Source of the DNA: Sclerotinia nivalis
Taxonomy: Eukaryota > Ascomycota > Leotiomycetes > Helotiales > Sclerotiniaceae
Direction of reading: 5' to 3'
Assembly: GCA_029531795.1 (NCBI GenBank)
Contig: JAPEIS010000002.1
Coordinates: forward strand, 1,302,001-1,366,000
Length of the DNA: 64,000 nt
The notes beneath the pieces were generated by a model, which saw nothing but the letters and a program-made list of their open reading frames with translations, was not told the DNA's origin and did not search any database. The translations under genes were made by a program, and so were the position numbers. Below, piece after piece: positions 32,373 through 43,746 of this stretch. Position 1 is the first letter of the stretch; each line of letters opens with the position of its first letter.

Positions 32373-33732
32373 TTACACACCCACAGCCCCCTTTCTCCTC
32401 GCCAACAAACTCTTACACGCCCCTAAAACATTCACCAGTGCCCCTTCACTACCCGCACAAAACTTAAAACTTCTTTCCTCACTAATCACCTGAAAACAAT
32501 ATGGTTTCGTCCTGCTCAATGGATCAATTTCCACAACATTTATTACGTTTTCCATGGGTACAATCATGACCGGTGAGTATTCAGAGTCGTTTTTGTAGAA
32601 GGATAAAGAACGGGGACGTAGTACTACCCAAAGATTTTTCCAGGAGCGAATACCGTTTTTCGAGCGTAAGTAGAGGAGATAACCTTGATAGACTACGCGT
32701 TCAGGGTCTTGATCGGGGAGTGGATGTTGCGCGAGGGATAATTGGGATGTATTGCGTGCGAGGGGAAGTGTGGAGGAAGGGGGTTTTACTTCGAGATCTT
32801 GGTTGGAGTTTGGGTTGTTGGGAGGGTTGTGTAGGTTTAGAGAAATAGTCGAGGTACCAGGTATGCGCGCAAGATCTGTATCTGAGAATTCGGCATCGGA
32901 TACTAGTTCGTTGCCGGAGTATTCGATTGTATTTGATGGGCGTCGGCCTCCTCCGAATGCCGACATATTTTGTTTATTATTCGTCCGTGGCATTATAGGA
33001 TCTATTGGTTCCGGAGAACTACTTCCTAGTCTTTCATCATGTAGGATTTGGGCTTCGGTTTTTCGTTGTAATTGCTGGTGGGCCATGGCTTGATCGAATC
33101 CAGGATATGTACTAGTTATATTACCGGAAGGACTGGCGAGTAACATTTCTTCCTCTTCTTCCTCGTCGATTCGCGCTTCTTTGCGGATGAGGTTGACCCA
33201 TTGTTCAGCGTCGCCTTTGGTGGTAGCTTCCAGATGATAGTTTCGAGAGGGGGTGAAGAGACCGAATATATTGCGCCGTTTTTGTTTAGGATCTTTGAGG
33301 AAGGCGACGGCTGTTAAGTCTGAAAGATGGATCTTGTGGCGCAGTTTATCTTCATTCTGGTCTTTGTAGATTGAGAGGTAATTTGGTCGGAGAACAAGAA
33401 ATATGGGTTTCCATGCCTGCAAAAATATATGAGTACATGTAAATGTAAATTAAATATAGTCAACGAAATCATACCTTTGTTTTCCTCGTTCGTTTCTGCA
33501 CATAACCACTCTTTAAAACACGATCAAACTCGAAACTTCCATTCTGATTAACGGGCGAAAAAGTATCTAAAGCGAGATGCGAATTGCGAACACGATTTAC
33601 GGGCGCAGAGGGAGAAAGTGTTGTGGAAGCTGGAGGTTGTATCTGCAAGGCTGTATCCTGTCCAGGGATTGCTCGTGGTTGACTCTGTACCATTGACGGT
33701 TGCTGGACTTCCGCCATAATTGTTCCAGGCAT
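32373..33732 (-). CDS. Protein with two PH domains (possibly Opy1-like)
   Basis: Two exons on the minus strand (33732-33475 and 33416-32373), 433 residues, intron 58 bp and in phase. The first PH domain (about residues 74-170) shows LKSGYVQKRTRKTKAWKPIF, then FLVLRPNYLSIYKD and ends WVNLIRKEAR. The second (about 323-425) shows YQGYLLYLRSKNGIRSWKNL, then WVVLRPRSLSFYKND and SFKFCAGSEG. Each domain has the basic strand-loop that binds phosphoinositides and the closing helix. The linker is acidic then Ser/Asn-rich. Yeast Opy1 has two PH domains and senses PI(4,5)P2 at the plasma membrane; similarity to it here rests on layout only. ATG codons at 33732 and 33717 are both possible starts. Confidence 0.85.
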
Positions 33733-36700
33733 GTATACTGTGAATATTTGGTTATGCGATTTGATGATTGTGAATTGTTTCGAGGGGATGTAATTATTGT
33801 GGAAGAGAGCTTGTGCTCGAAGCTTGATATAAAGTTGTTTGATTCTGCAGTTCCTTGTAAATGTTGTAGAAAGAAGAGTTCCAGCTAAATAAAAAAGCCC
33901 AAATTCCTCCTAAGCAGTGTAATCTTGAGAAAAATGTACTGCCTCTGATTTTCGAGATTGAAATTTCGGCTGTTCAGCCACCTCGATTTTCTTTCGAAGG
34001 TGGATGTTGTGAAGTGGTTTCGTCCTTGGTGTTGATCAAAATATAAAGAGATCGTCACCGCTCTCGAAGGTAAAAGTATAATAGATATGATGAGGTTGGA
34101 ACAAACAACATTATTCGAAGCAACAATACGATAATGTATGTACGGAGTACTAGGTAATGCGCAATTGTTAGAAGAATAAAATGGTAATAATCACACACAA
34201 AGAAAGTTCACGGGAAGCAATATAAAATAAATTCACAACTCCTTTCTTCTTGTTGGTTGGAGCGTTTTATATTACAAGCCGGTCAATAACATATAACGTC
34301 TGGACCTTTTTAGATCAATTATGATGGTGAAACCAAAATCCATCAAGGATTATGATGGGCATTTTACTAGGAATAAAAATGGAACTTTCTTAATTTAAGG
34401 AATTGATTGGGTCAAGATCTTCATAACAATTGGTTTAACATTTCACCGTTACAAGGGGGTTTTGGCCTGGAGATCTGGTCATTCATCAGATGGGCCTCAA
34501 ACTGGTTTCGAATGATATGGTAATGAATGGGATAGATGGGATAGAATTTAAATAGATAATCATTTGCATCTTGCATCACCCTTCACTGAAGTATCTGCTG
34601 CTGTTATGCCTCTCCTAGTAATTAAAGTTGTTTCATTGCAATGAGAAATATGTACAGAATTAGAAAGTTTCAATCAATAGCCTCAATCCCGCGTTCCTGA
34701 TTAATAACACTGTACTCCGCAAAGAATGATCGGAGCTTTTTCAACGTAACGTTATAAAGTTCCATCTTAATAAGTTTCTACCCTCGTTTCCACCTTCGTT
34801 TCTAACCCCTTATATATGATTTGCTATATGTTCAGGACTCAAGAGTGAGTGTTTACCGTCAATGCTTGTAACAGTAATTTGTTCCACCCTTGAATAAGTA
34901 CTTAGGTATTTGTTCGAGTTTGTTTTATTGTCTCGGGAGTTGGATATCGAGAGGAGTGGTAGTTTTAGTAGATTCGAATCCTTATCGAGTTCGGTAATAG
35001 GTACAAAAGAATAGGGGGCGTCCAAAGAGAACACAAGAGAAATCCCTCCATAGAATAAGGTATAGAAAATACCATAAACAGAAAAGTATACAAGTATAAT
35101 ATGAGTATTCGATAATCTCAGATATTCTTCTTCTAAGAGCGGTACTTCGAATAAATTCAAATCCTAGAGAATTATCATTCAGGAAAACTTTCTGCCTCTC
35201 AAAATGTATATCACCAAAGATAGTAGTTACTGTGGTAACTCTATGTTATCAAGGTAAGGATATTCTTGAGAGGTACATGAGTTTTGTGGGTTTTTTATCC
35301 ATAAGAAATGAGCTAGAACGCTAGCTTTTCCGATAGTAGCAGTGTATCACATGTACTATTTTCGACGCACCGAGCGATTCATGAAAGTTGATCATGCTAT
35401 CTTCATCTCTGCCCACTATATCGTCTTCAAACCCTGCAAATTTTCTACTATCACACAAACTTCCAAAAAATATGAGACAGATCAAATCATAGAAACTTTT
35501 TGATTACTACCCTCAATCATTCAAGCTGGCTCCTGAAGGATCCACGGATGACCTTACCCTCAACTCTCCATCGACGCCTGGTGTCTTCAAATGCACTATC
35601 ACCTTCGAGGTACGTCGTAGTGAGCTTGAACATTGCTGTTAGACTTGCTGGTGACGGCTCCTCGCACGTGTGGTCTGATCTCCAGCCTCACGTTCCCAAA
35701 CGACAACGTACTTCTGAAATACATTAGCACAATTCATCAAAGCTATGACGAGGGTTATTGAAGTCTAACATACCCATCATTGATGATATCCATCGCGAAG
35801 AAGTTCCTAGTTTTCGAATAAGATGTTCTCGTGAGGATGGAGGGAATCCGTTCGAAAAGCCGCTTTCGGGATGCTCTCTGAGATGAGGGCTGCCTATAAG
35901 GAATGTTCGATCGCTCTTCTGTTTCTGTAAAGAAATAAGGGGTAGCCAGTGCATAAGAATTACCACATTAAAATTATTTCGTCTTCGGATGCTCTCAGAG
36001 ATTTATGTGTGTTGTCATGTGCAAAGGGCACCCTTAACTTGAATGTATTGATGTCACTTCTTCACAAATCCTTGTAAGTGGTGTTCTACCTTGCTTCGAT
36101 GATTATTTCGACAACGTTGACTGCAATGGCTAACTGAAGCTTTGCTGGCTGCAGATATAACAGTGTTCCATGAAGAGTGGTGGCATGTATGGTTGTGTTG
36201 ACTTACTTGGCGAGGTGCGTACATCTTCGGTAACAGCGCAAATGCCTTAGATCCGTGAAGTTTACACGTTAATCGTATGCTTCGAGCAGCTTTTCATGAG
36301 ATTAGCGGTGGTTCAAAGGATGGATTGGACGTATTTACAACTTACGTACTGTGTATCCGACGATGACAGCTAGAGACATTTTTACAAGCCTGCAAAATCG
36401 GCTACGCAGTAGTCGATTGCTGTGAAAGTGACGCCCAGATGGTTTGCAACAACGGCGCCGTGCCAATCGAGGACTCGGAGTCATTAAACAAGGAAAATAT
36501 TGTTACAAGAAGAGATCTAGGAGGGAGAAAGGTGCTTGTTGAAGAGCAAATAATGTTGAGATGCTTTGATGAAAAGGTAAAAAAAAGAGAAACGAGGAAA
36601 TTGGGCGATTGTTTACTCTAATATAGTCATGGTAGGACTTCTTTAGAAAGAAAGGGTACAATGATAATATTCATTGCGATTACAGCCATGACTAGCCTTC

Positions 36701-37944
36701 TTCTTTTAATTCTTTTAATTCTTTTAATCATGAGAAGTCATGGCAATGGCAACTCGACAGACTGGTAACGTGCTAAGCGAGGTTTGGGAATTGAAAAGCT
36801 ACATTTTAGATTCTCCAACGTTGTAGTAAGTTAATGAATATCAGCAAGAGTAATAATTGTACATTACTTTGACAATCTATTTGTGAAGCCATGGCACCTT
36901 GTCTAAGAATCTACTTTCGAGCGAGTCGATCCATATTTGCCCTCCTGCTAAAGTCTTTTGTTCACAGCACTCAAGTAGTAACTAATGCTTCTACAACACT
37001 TCTCGTAATCTCCTCCATCATAATAAAAACATAAAACCCAATGAAGAAACAGCCCCTTCCATTGTAGCATCTATCAACCCCTTCATACCTGCCCCTTCAT
37101 CATGCTTCTGCGCTTATCCAGCTTGTGCAGCGTTCGATACACATCCAATAAACTGTGCCTTTTTCGCTTCAACGGTAAACACGAGGTAGGTATACTTGAG
37201 CAATACTTTCACTAACTCTAGCTTCAGGGTGATGTGAGAAGAGCCTAGTCTGGCGAGGTCAAGTAGGTACGATTAATTACCTCTATATTCTTGTTCTTTA
37301 TTGTTGAGATACTAGATAGGTGCGTTCCTACTTCCTTTTTGAACAGTGAAAGTGGTATTATAAGAAGTTGCTTCGTTTGCTAAAATATTGTTGGGATGAT
37401 GTATAGCTAATTGTTTTACTTCAATAATATTAATAGACTCTTCAATAAGATACCTAGTTGACCGTCAATTTGTCTGTTGTGATTGACCATCTGAGGCTGG
37501 GTTCTCGACTAGGTATTGATAGATACTTGGCATCGAGCACGTGTAATGACTTTCTTTTCCTTATTCACTGGCTTGGTGCTTGGTGGGGTTTAGTGACGTT
37601 GTGAAGGCTCGGGATAAGCGGCCGCTCCAGAAAAATAGTTACATTTTCCCATTTCCATACTCCGGGTCGAATTTCAAACATTGCAGTTTGTCGCTCATTC
37701 TATCATCTAAACATATTGAATCATTATGAGTCATTTTCTCGGTCATTAGATGTTCAATCTTCACTATTCAAAGCTCAAATAAATACCCGGTCATCATCCC
37801 CACTCAGTGCCAGTCCGCTAAACAAAGTCGCCCCAGATAGGCAGACTCGACAAGAGATAAAATACCTTTTGCGCATACAAATTTGCGTCCAATATTTTAT
37901 TTAAATCATAGACATATACATATACCTCAAATTTCATATAAAGA
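33733..37944. other. 4.2 kb region without a supported gene
   Basis: Between the divergent PH-domain and EFL1 genes. All frames are short (up to 116 codons) and the longer ones lack ATG starts or coding character. It holds TACGGAGTAC at 34141-34150, a TTCTTTTAA triplet repeat near 36699-36730, and TAGGTA elements near 37187 and 37264. GC content rises at about 35500-36500, which could mark an unannotated transcript or a decayed gene, but I could not assign one. Confidence 0.55.
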
Positions 37945-40900
37945 ATGCCGATCGTCAATCCGGAAAAGCTAGTTGCTCTACAGCAAAATGCCCAAGACAT
38001 TAGAAATGTAAGTCTTTGGCGGGGTAGGTTTTATGTTGGGCTCAATGCTAATGATATACTCTCGAGATATGCATATTAGCACACGTTGTAAGTATATGCC
38101 CCGTTCTTGGACATCTTTTCCCATTGCTGATATCTCTAGGATCATGGAAAAACTTCACTTTCCGATGCCTTGATTGCCACAAATGGCATCATTTCTCCAA
38201 AACTCGCAGGGAAAATACGATACCTCGACTCTCGACCAGATGAACAGACGCGCGGTATTACTATGGAATCATCTGCCATATCATTATATTTCTCGATGTT
38301 AAGACGAAATGCACCAAATGCTACACCCGAACAAAAAGAATACTTGATCAATTTGATAGATTCGCCTGGACATATCGACTTCAGCAGTGAGGTATCAACT
38401 GCCTCACGATTATGCGATGGCGCTGTTGTTTTAGTGGATGCTGTTGAGGGAGTTTGTAGTCAGACTGTTACGGTTTTGAGGCAGACATGGGTAGAACATA
38501 TGAAACCTCTTTTGGTAATCAACAAGATGGACAGACTTATTACAGAATTGAAGATGACCCCAGCGGAAGCATATACACATTTGAGTAAGCTGTTGGAGCA
38601 AGTCAATGCTGTACTCGGAAGCTTTTTCCAGGGTGAGAGAATGGAGGAAGACTTAAACTGGAGAGAAAGAGTGGATGAGAGAATTGCCGCTGCCGCTGCG
38701 AAAGAACAAGAACGATCAGGGAATGACGGAAGCACCTCAATTGATACCGAAGCTATGAACGAATTCCAAGAAAAGGATGATGAGGATATCTACTTTGCGC
38801 CAGAAAAAAACAACGTCATATTTAGCAGCGCCATTGATGGATGGGCATTCACGGTTAGACAGTTCGCCAGCTTATATGAGAAGAAATTGGGAATCAAGAG
38901 AACCGCAATGGAGAAAGTATTATGGGGAGATTTCTACCTGGATCCGAAGACCAAAAAAGTCCTCGGACCAAAACATCTCAAGGGGCGAAATTTAAAACCA
39001 TTGTTTGTCCAATTAGTTTTGGAACAGGTGTGGGCTGTTTATGCAGCAGCAACAGGTGGTGATAAAGGGAAGGGGTGCGTGGATTTCTATCTCTCCTTAA
39101 ATTTGTTTATATATCTAATCTTATGCAATTTAACTATCAATTCTAACTCAAGTCTATCTAGTGATCCTGTCATGACAGAAAAGATTACGAAGTCATTAAA
39201 CATTACTTTACCTCCACATGTTACACGTTCCCGCGATCCACGAGCTATCCTTACTACATTATTCTCAGCATGGCTTCCATTATCAACTGCTCTATTGGTT
39301 TCTGTCATCGAATCTTTACCTGCTCCCCCTGCTGCTCAAGAAGGGAGACTACCAGCACTTATCGACGCATCTCCTGGTGCATCGCATGTAGATCTCAAGG
39401 TTAGAGAAGCAATGATTAAATTCAAGACTTCAAAAGAAGAGCCGGTTGTGGCTTATGTCAGTAAGATGGTTTCGATACCGGAGAGTGAACTACCTGAGAA
39501 TAAGCGACGAGGGGGTGCTCTGAGTCCTGAAGAAGCCTTGGAGATGGGTCGACGTAAGCGAGCCGAAATTGCAAGACAGCAGGCTTTGGAAGGAGCCTCT
39601 GAATCTGTAGATGGAGTATCTGATGCACTTGGATCAGTAAGCCTTGAGGAGCCTGCCGAGGAAGAGAAGAAACCCGATCCAGAACATCTGATAGGTTTTG
39701 CACGAATATATTCCGGGACTTTATCTGTAGGAGATTCTATTTATGTATTACCGCCAAAGTTCTCACCTGCGCACCCACACAATAGTCCTGAACCACAAAA
39801 GGTTACAGTCACCGCGTTATACTTATTGATGGGCCGTGGATTAGAGCCACTTACTTCTGTTCCAGCTGGTGTTGTATTTGGTATTGGAGGTCTTGAAGGC
39901 CATATCCTCAAATCTGGAACCCTCTGCAGTCAATTGGAAGGTAGTGTCAATCTTGCAGGAGTTAGCATGGGTTCTCAACCTATCGTCCGCGTTGCCTTAG
40001 AACCAGCTTGGCCTGGAGACCTCGATAAGATGATTCGAGGTCTTAAGTTACTCGTTCAGAGTGATCCTTGTGCTGAGTATGAGCAATTCGCCAGTGGTGA
40101 ACATGTTCTACTTACAGCAGGAGAATTACATTTAGAGCGTTGTTTGACAGATCTTCGTGAGAGATTTGCTGGGTGCGACATCCAAGCAGGAGAGCCGATT
40201 GTACCATATCGAGAAACCATTGTTAGAGCTGAAGATATGAAACCTCCAGCAAATAAGGAACTTGGAAGAGGTACTGTTGTATTGTCAACTACATCAAAAC
40301 AGATCACGATTCGATTACGTGTAAGACCTCTTCCAGTGGAGGTTACTGAGTTCTTAGTCAAGAATGCTGGCGCCATCAAAAGACTTTATTCTGATCGTCA
40401 AGCGGAGGAGAAGAGCAAGAAGACTAGCGATGATTCTACTCAAGAGACAATTGAACAGGAAGAGGTTGACGAACTATTGGGTGGCGAGAAGGTCTTGTCA
40501 TTGGCTGAATTCAAAGAAGAACTACAAAAAACCTTTGAAGGAGTAAAAGGTCAAAGAGATATTTGGGCTTCAGCTGTGGATCAAATTACTGCTTTTGGTC
40601 CACGAAGAACTGGACCTAATCTTCTACTTGACTCAACAGCCGATGGAATCCTTGGAAAATTGTAAGCTCTAGCACATTCTTATTTAGCTACAGTACACTA
40701 ACGTTACAAAGCCTCCGTGAAGATACCACTACCGACTCCCAACACTCAGCAGCTCAAAATCAAACACTTCAAGCCCGTTCCTTTTCCGATAAAATCAGCT
40801 ATGCTTTCCAACTCGCCACTGCCCAAGGTCCTCTCTGCAATGAACCTATCCAAGGAATCGCTGTTTTCCTCGAAGATGTCACCATAACCCCTTCCACTGA

Positions 40901-41504
40901 CGATGAATCATCAACTCGTGATAATTTTGGTCGATTAACCGGTGAAGTGATTAAAACCGTTCAACAGGCTATTAAACAAGGTTTCTTGGATTGGTCCCCA
41001 AGACTTATGCTTGCTATGTACTCGTGCGAAATTCAAGCTAGTAGTAAGTTCTCCCTACAAAAATCATAAATACTGTGAGATTCATGTAGAAAATAAATAA
41101 AAACTAACACAAACTCAATAGCCGAAGTACTCGGCCGCGTCTACGACGTCCTCACCCGTCGTCGCGGACACATCCTCTCCGAATCCCTCAAAGAAGGTAC
41201 CCCCTTCTTCACCATCGTATCTCTTCTCCCCGTGGCCCTCTCCTTTGGTTTCTCAGATGAAATCCGCAAGAGAACATCCGGAGCAGCTAGCCCCCAATTA
41301 ATTTTCCAAGGCTATGAGGTATTAGATGAAGATCCTTTCTGGACACCATTTACCGAGGATGATTTGGAGGACCTGGGAGAACTGGCTGATAAGGAGAATG
41401 TTGCGAAGAAATATATGGATGGTGTGAGGAAGAGGAAGGGATTGAGGGTTGAAGGGGAGAAACTTGTGAGGGATGCGGAGAAACAGAAGACGTTGAAGAG
41501 GTAA
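37945..41504 (+). CDS. EFL1: Elongation factor-like GTPase 1 (60S ribosome maturation)
   Basis: Six exons (37945-38007, 38067-38087, 38140-39074, 39162-40661, 40712-41043, 41122-41504) encode 1,077 residues, normal for the family. The G motifs are clear: AHVDHGKT (residues 26-33), [28 protein letters not shown], and SAIDGW. EF-2-like domains follow ([34 protein letters not shown]) and the C-terminus holds [20 protein letters not shown]1 (yeast Ria1) works with Sdo1/SBDS to release eIF6 (Tif6) from the pre-60S subunit in the cytoplasm. Exon 2 is only 21 nt and splits the P loop. The 87-bp fourth intron position (39075-39161) is a multiple of three and stop-free, so its retention would insert 29 hydrophobic residues. 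Confidence 0.96.
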
Positions 41505-42455
41505 ATGTAGATGAAATGGAGCGCATGAGGGAAAGTTATTGGGCTTAGTGGATTGTGTGATACATAGCTATGGATTTTCCTACTAGCATATTCCCGTTCA
41601 TCCGCAGCTTCATATCTTCCGTGGCTGGAGAAACATCTGAATAATATGGAGCATCTCAGTTCAGAAGACATATTCGAACTCAACTAGTACCAGTGGTGTG
41701 CTACCGCGTCGATAGATTCTACTGACCTTTTCAAGGCAAGATCTTCACATATCAAAGTCTCGAATTCTACGAGTGAACTCTAACGCCATAACTCGACAAC
41801 ATCTCTTAGCTCTTGATCTCTATTACTGTCAGTTATATAATATAACAGATCAGTCTCATATTACTTTTATGTTTTTTAGGCTTTTACATATTAGTTCTCA
41901 CCAAGTCCGAAATCGTCAAATTCAATTTCGAAATTTCGGAATTCCTGATATGTTGCATGTTGCGTGTCTAGTGGTATTTAAATACATGGTCTTTTAATTT
42001 ATTTTCAAAGAGCTTATTCGACTTTTAAATATTGTGTTTTTTGATTGTTTGAGTTACGTAGTGGTTATGTGTTGCTGTTTTTGGGGGAATGTTCTGAGGT
42101 GTGGGTGGGGGGAAGCTGATATTGGATATTATAGCATGGTTGGGGAGGGGTTTGGGTTTTTTATGTTTGGATTTGGTTGGTTTCTGTGAATGTCGTTTCT
42201 GGAGGTAAAGAGAAAGGGGTTTACGGTATGGTTGTATGTATTTGTGGGGGGCTATGATGAATGATTTTGGTGAAGTTGCGCACTTATCATTTCCTCCTCT
42301 AGGAGATATGCAACAAATCTTTTTATGGGAGCGAGTGAATATTGATTAAAATGTATACAGTGGAATTACCAACTTACCATCACCAACTTCATTCAGATAT
42401 GCGACAAAAGTTCCCCTGTCTTCTTGCCGTGAGTGCGGATAATAGCAAGCCCTTT
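41505..42455. other. Spacer between EFL1 and the terpene-cyclase relic
   Basis: The EFL1 3' flank is followed by AT- and GT-rich sequence. No gene is supported; the plus-strand frame at 41773-41997 looks random. Confidence 0.55.
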
Positions 42456-43168
42456 CTACAGACGCTCTACTTCTCCATCAACAATCTGTCCATTATCAAG
42501 GCTCCGTTTTTCTCGAATGGCCTGCACAGCAAGAGCGGTCGTAAGGCCTCGGTCATATACTTCCTTCCCGACAATCGTGATAATAAGCATGCCCTCATCC
42601 TCACATTGCAACTCCTTCAGCGTTTCCATATCTTGATAACTCGGCACATCCATATCATGACATATAGTAAGGCGCATTGCGGGCGCAAGAGCATCGCCGG
42701 GAGCCCCTATCCGCTCCTGGATTCGCTGCTTGAGAAGGGTTTTGAATTCCTCTTGTATGGAGGGGTAGTGCCCCGCGTATTTCACAAAGCGATGAAGCCA
42801 GGATAAAAACCATTCCGCGGTTCTGTAATAGTATGTGCCGGATAGGTATGCGCGATGTAGAGAATATCCCACATCCAGTCCCGCGCTTTCTGCATCTGGT
42901 ATCCTCGCTGGTACACGTGGAAGGTGGTGAGTACGCTGAGGCAGCAGGCGGGGTCAATTCGAGGTCGAGTACAATCAAAGTACACCTGAAGGGATTTAAT
43001 TTATCAGCTTCTTTCTAGTTGCTTCTAACTGGGGCTGGGTACATATGGAATCCCATCTGAATTCACATAGTCTAGCATATCATCTAGGATGGAGTGGACG
43101 ATGGCGTCTTTGGGAGGCACGAGGTGCAGCGCTAAAGAAGTGGTCTCGAGGTCATCTGGTGGATTCAT
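42456..43168 (-). pseudogene. Truncated, frameshifted relic of a class II terpene cyclase domain (HAD-like drimane-synthase type)
   Basis: Two minus-strand segments (43168-43043 and 42985-42456, separated by a 57-bp intron with a weak GTACCC donor) resemble the C-terminal cyclase domain of fungal HAD-fused sesquiterpene synthases. Seen blocks are DDLETTSLALHLVPPKD, YFDCTRPRIDPACCLSVLTT, HRAYLSGTYYYRTAEWFLSW and DRGLTTALAVQAI. The middle changes frame near 42858-42865: one frame ends in WMWDIL and the next resumes with HRAYLSG, consistent with loss of one base. The catalytic DxDTT motif known for this group appears as DLETT. Nothing upstream encodes the rest of the protein, so it lacks the HAD domain and the N-terminal half. 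The family assignment is from remembered motifs. Confidence 0.55.
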
Positions 43169-43746
43169 ATTGGTAAACTCGGTTTTTCTAGATTTATTAG
43201 ATAAATATTAAGATATTAATCTACTTTAACATCCAATATCCAATATCCAATATCCAATCCAATAACCAAAGTAATCAAACTAAAATAAACGAAAAATCAA
43301 AATAACAAAAAACTCATTTCCCGGTAGCACCAACGCGCGGAGCAGTTAATGAACGCCATAATCGTTATTACATATTGCGTGGAAAGGAGGAGCGAGTAGT
43401 AAGTACTGTAGTGTGATTATTGCATTGATATTGATGTATTTAAAAAAAAAACAACCATTTCCCATTTCCCATTTTCCTCGTAAGCGAGACCCCTTCGAAA
43501 GCGTTCAGAGCGATTTCTCCGCTGGGGTAAGGAGATATTTTTAGGTCTGCCGAAATGGAAAATGTATATACCTAACTTGATCAATTTTACAATATAATGT
43601 ACGTTCAATAGTATGCTTGCTTGCTATCTTGCTATGAAATATAAGCCATGTCCTTATCCAACATGTGCGTTTGTTAGCACTTTTACTTTCCACCTTATTC
43701 CTATTTATGTGGCTTCCCAAATTCCCTCAAACACCCCTAGACTATT
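43169..43746. other. Spacer between terpene-cyclase relic and dscA
   Basis: AT-rich with a 7-bp repeat (43231-43258) and an A9 run near 43442. No gene seen. Confidence 0.6.
43231..43258. repeat. 7-bp tandem repeat ATCCAAT, four copies
   Basis: Four perfect units just beyond the broken 5' end of the terpene-cyclase relic. Confidence 0.93.

Noticed and set aside
34810..35160. 116-codon minus-strand ORF
   Set aside because: It opens at a TTG rather than ATG, is AT-biased and has no recognisable features.
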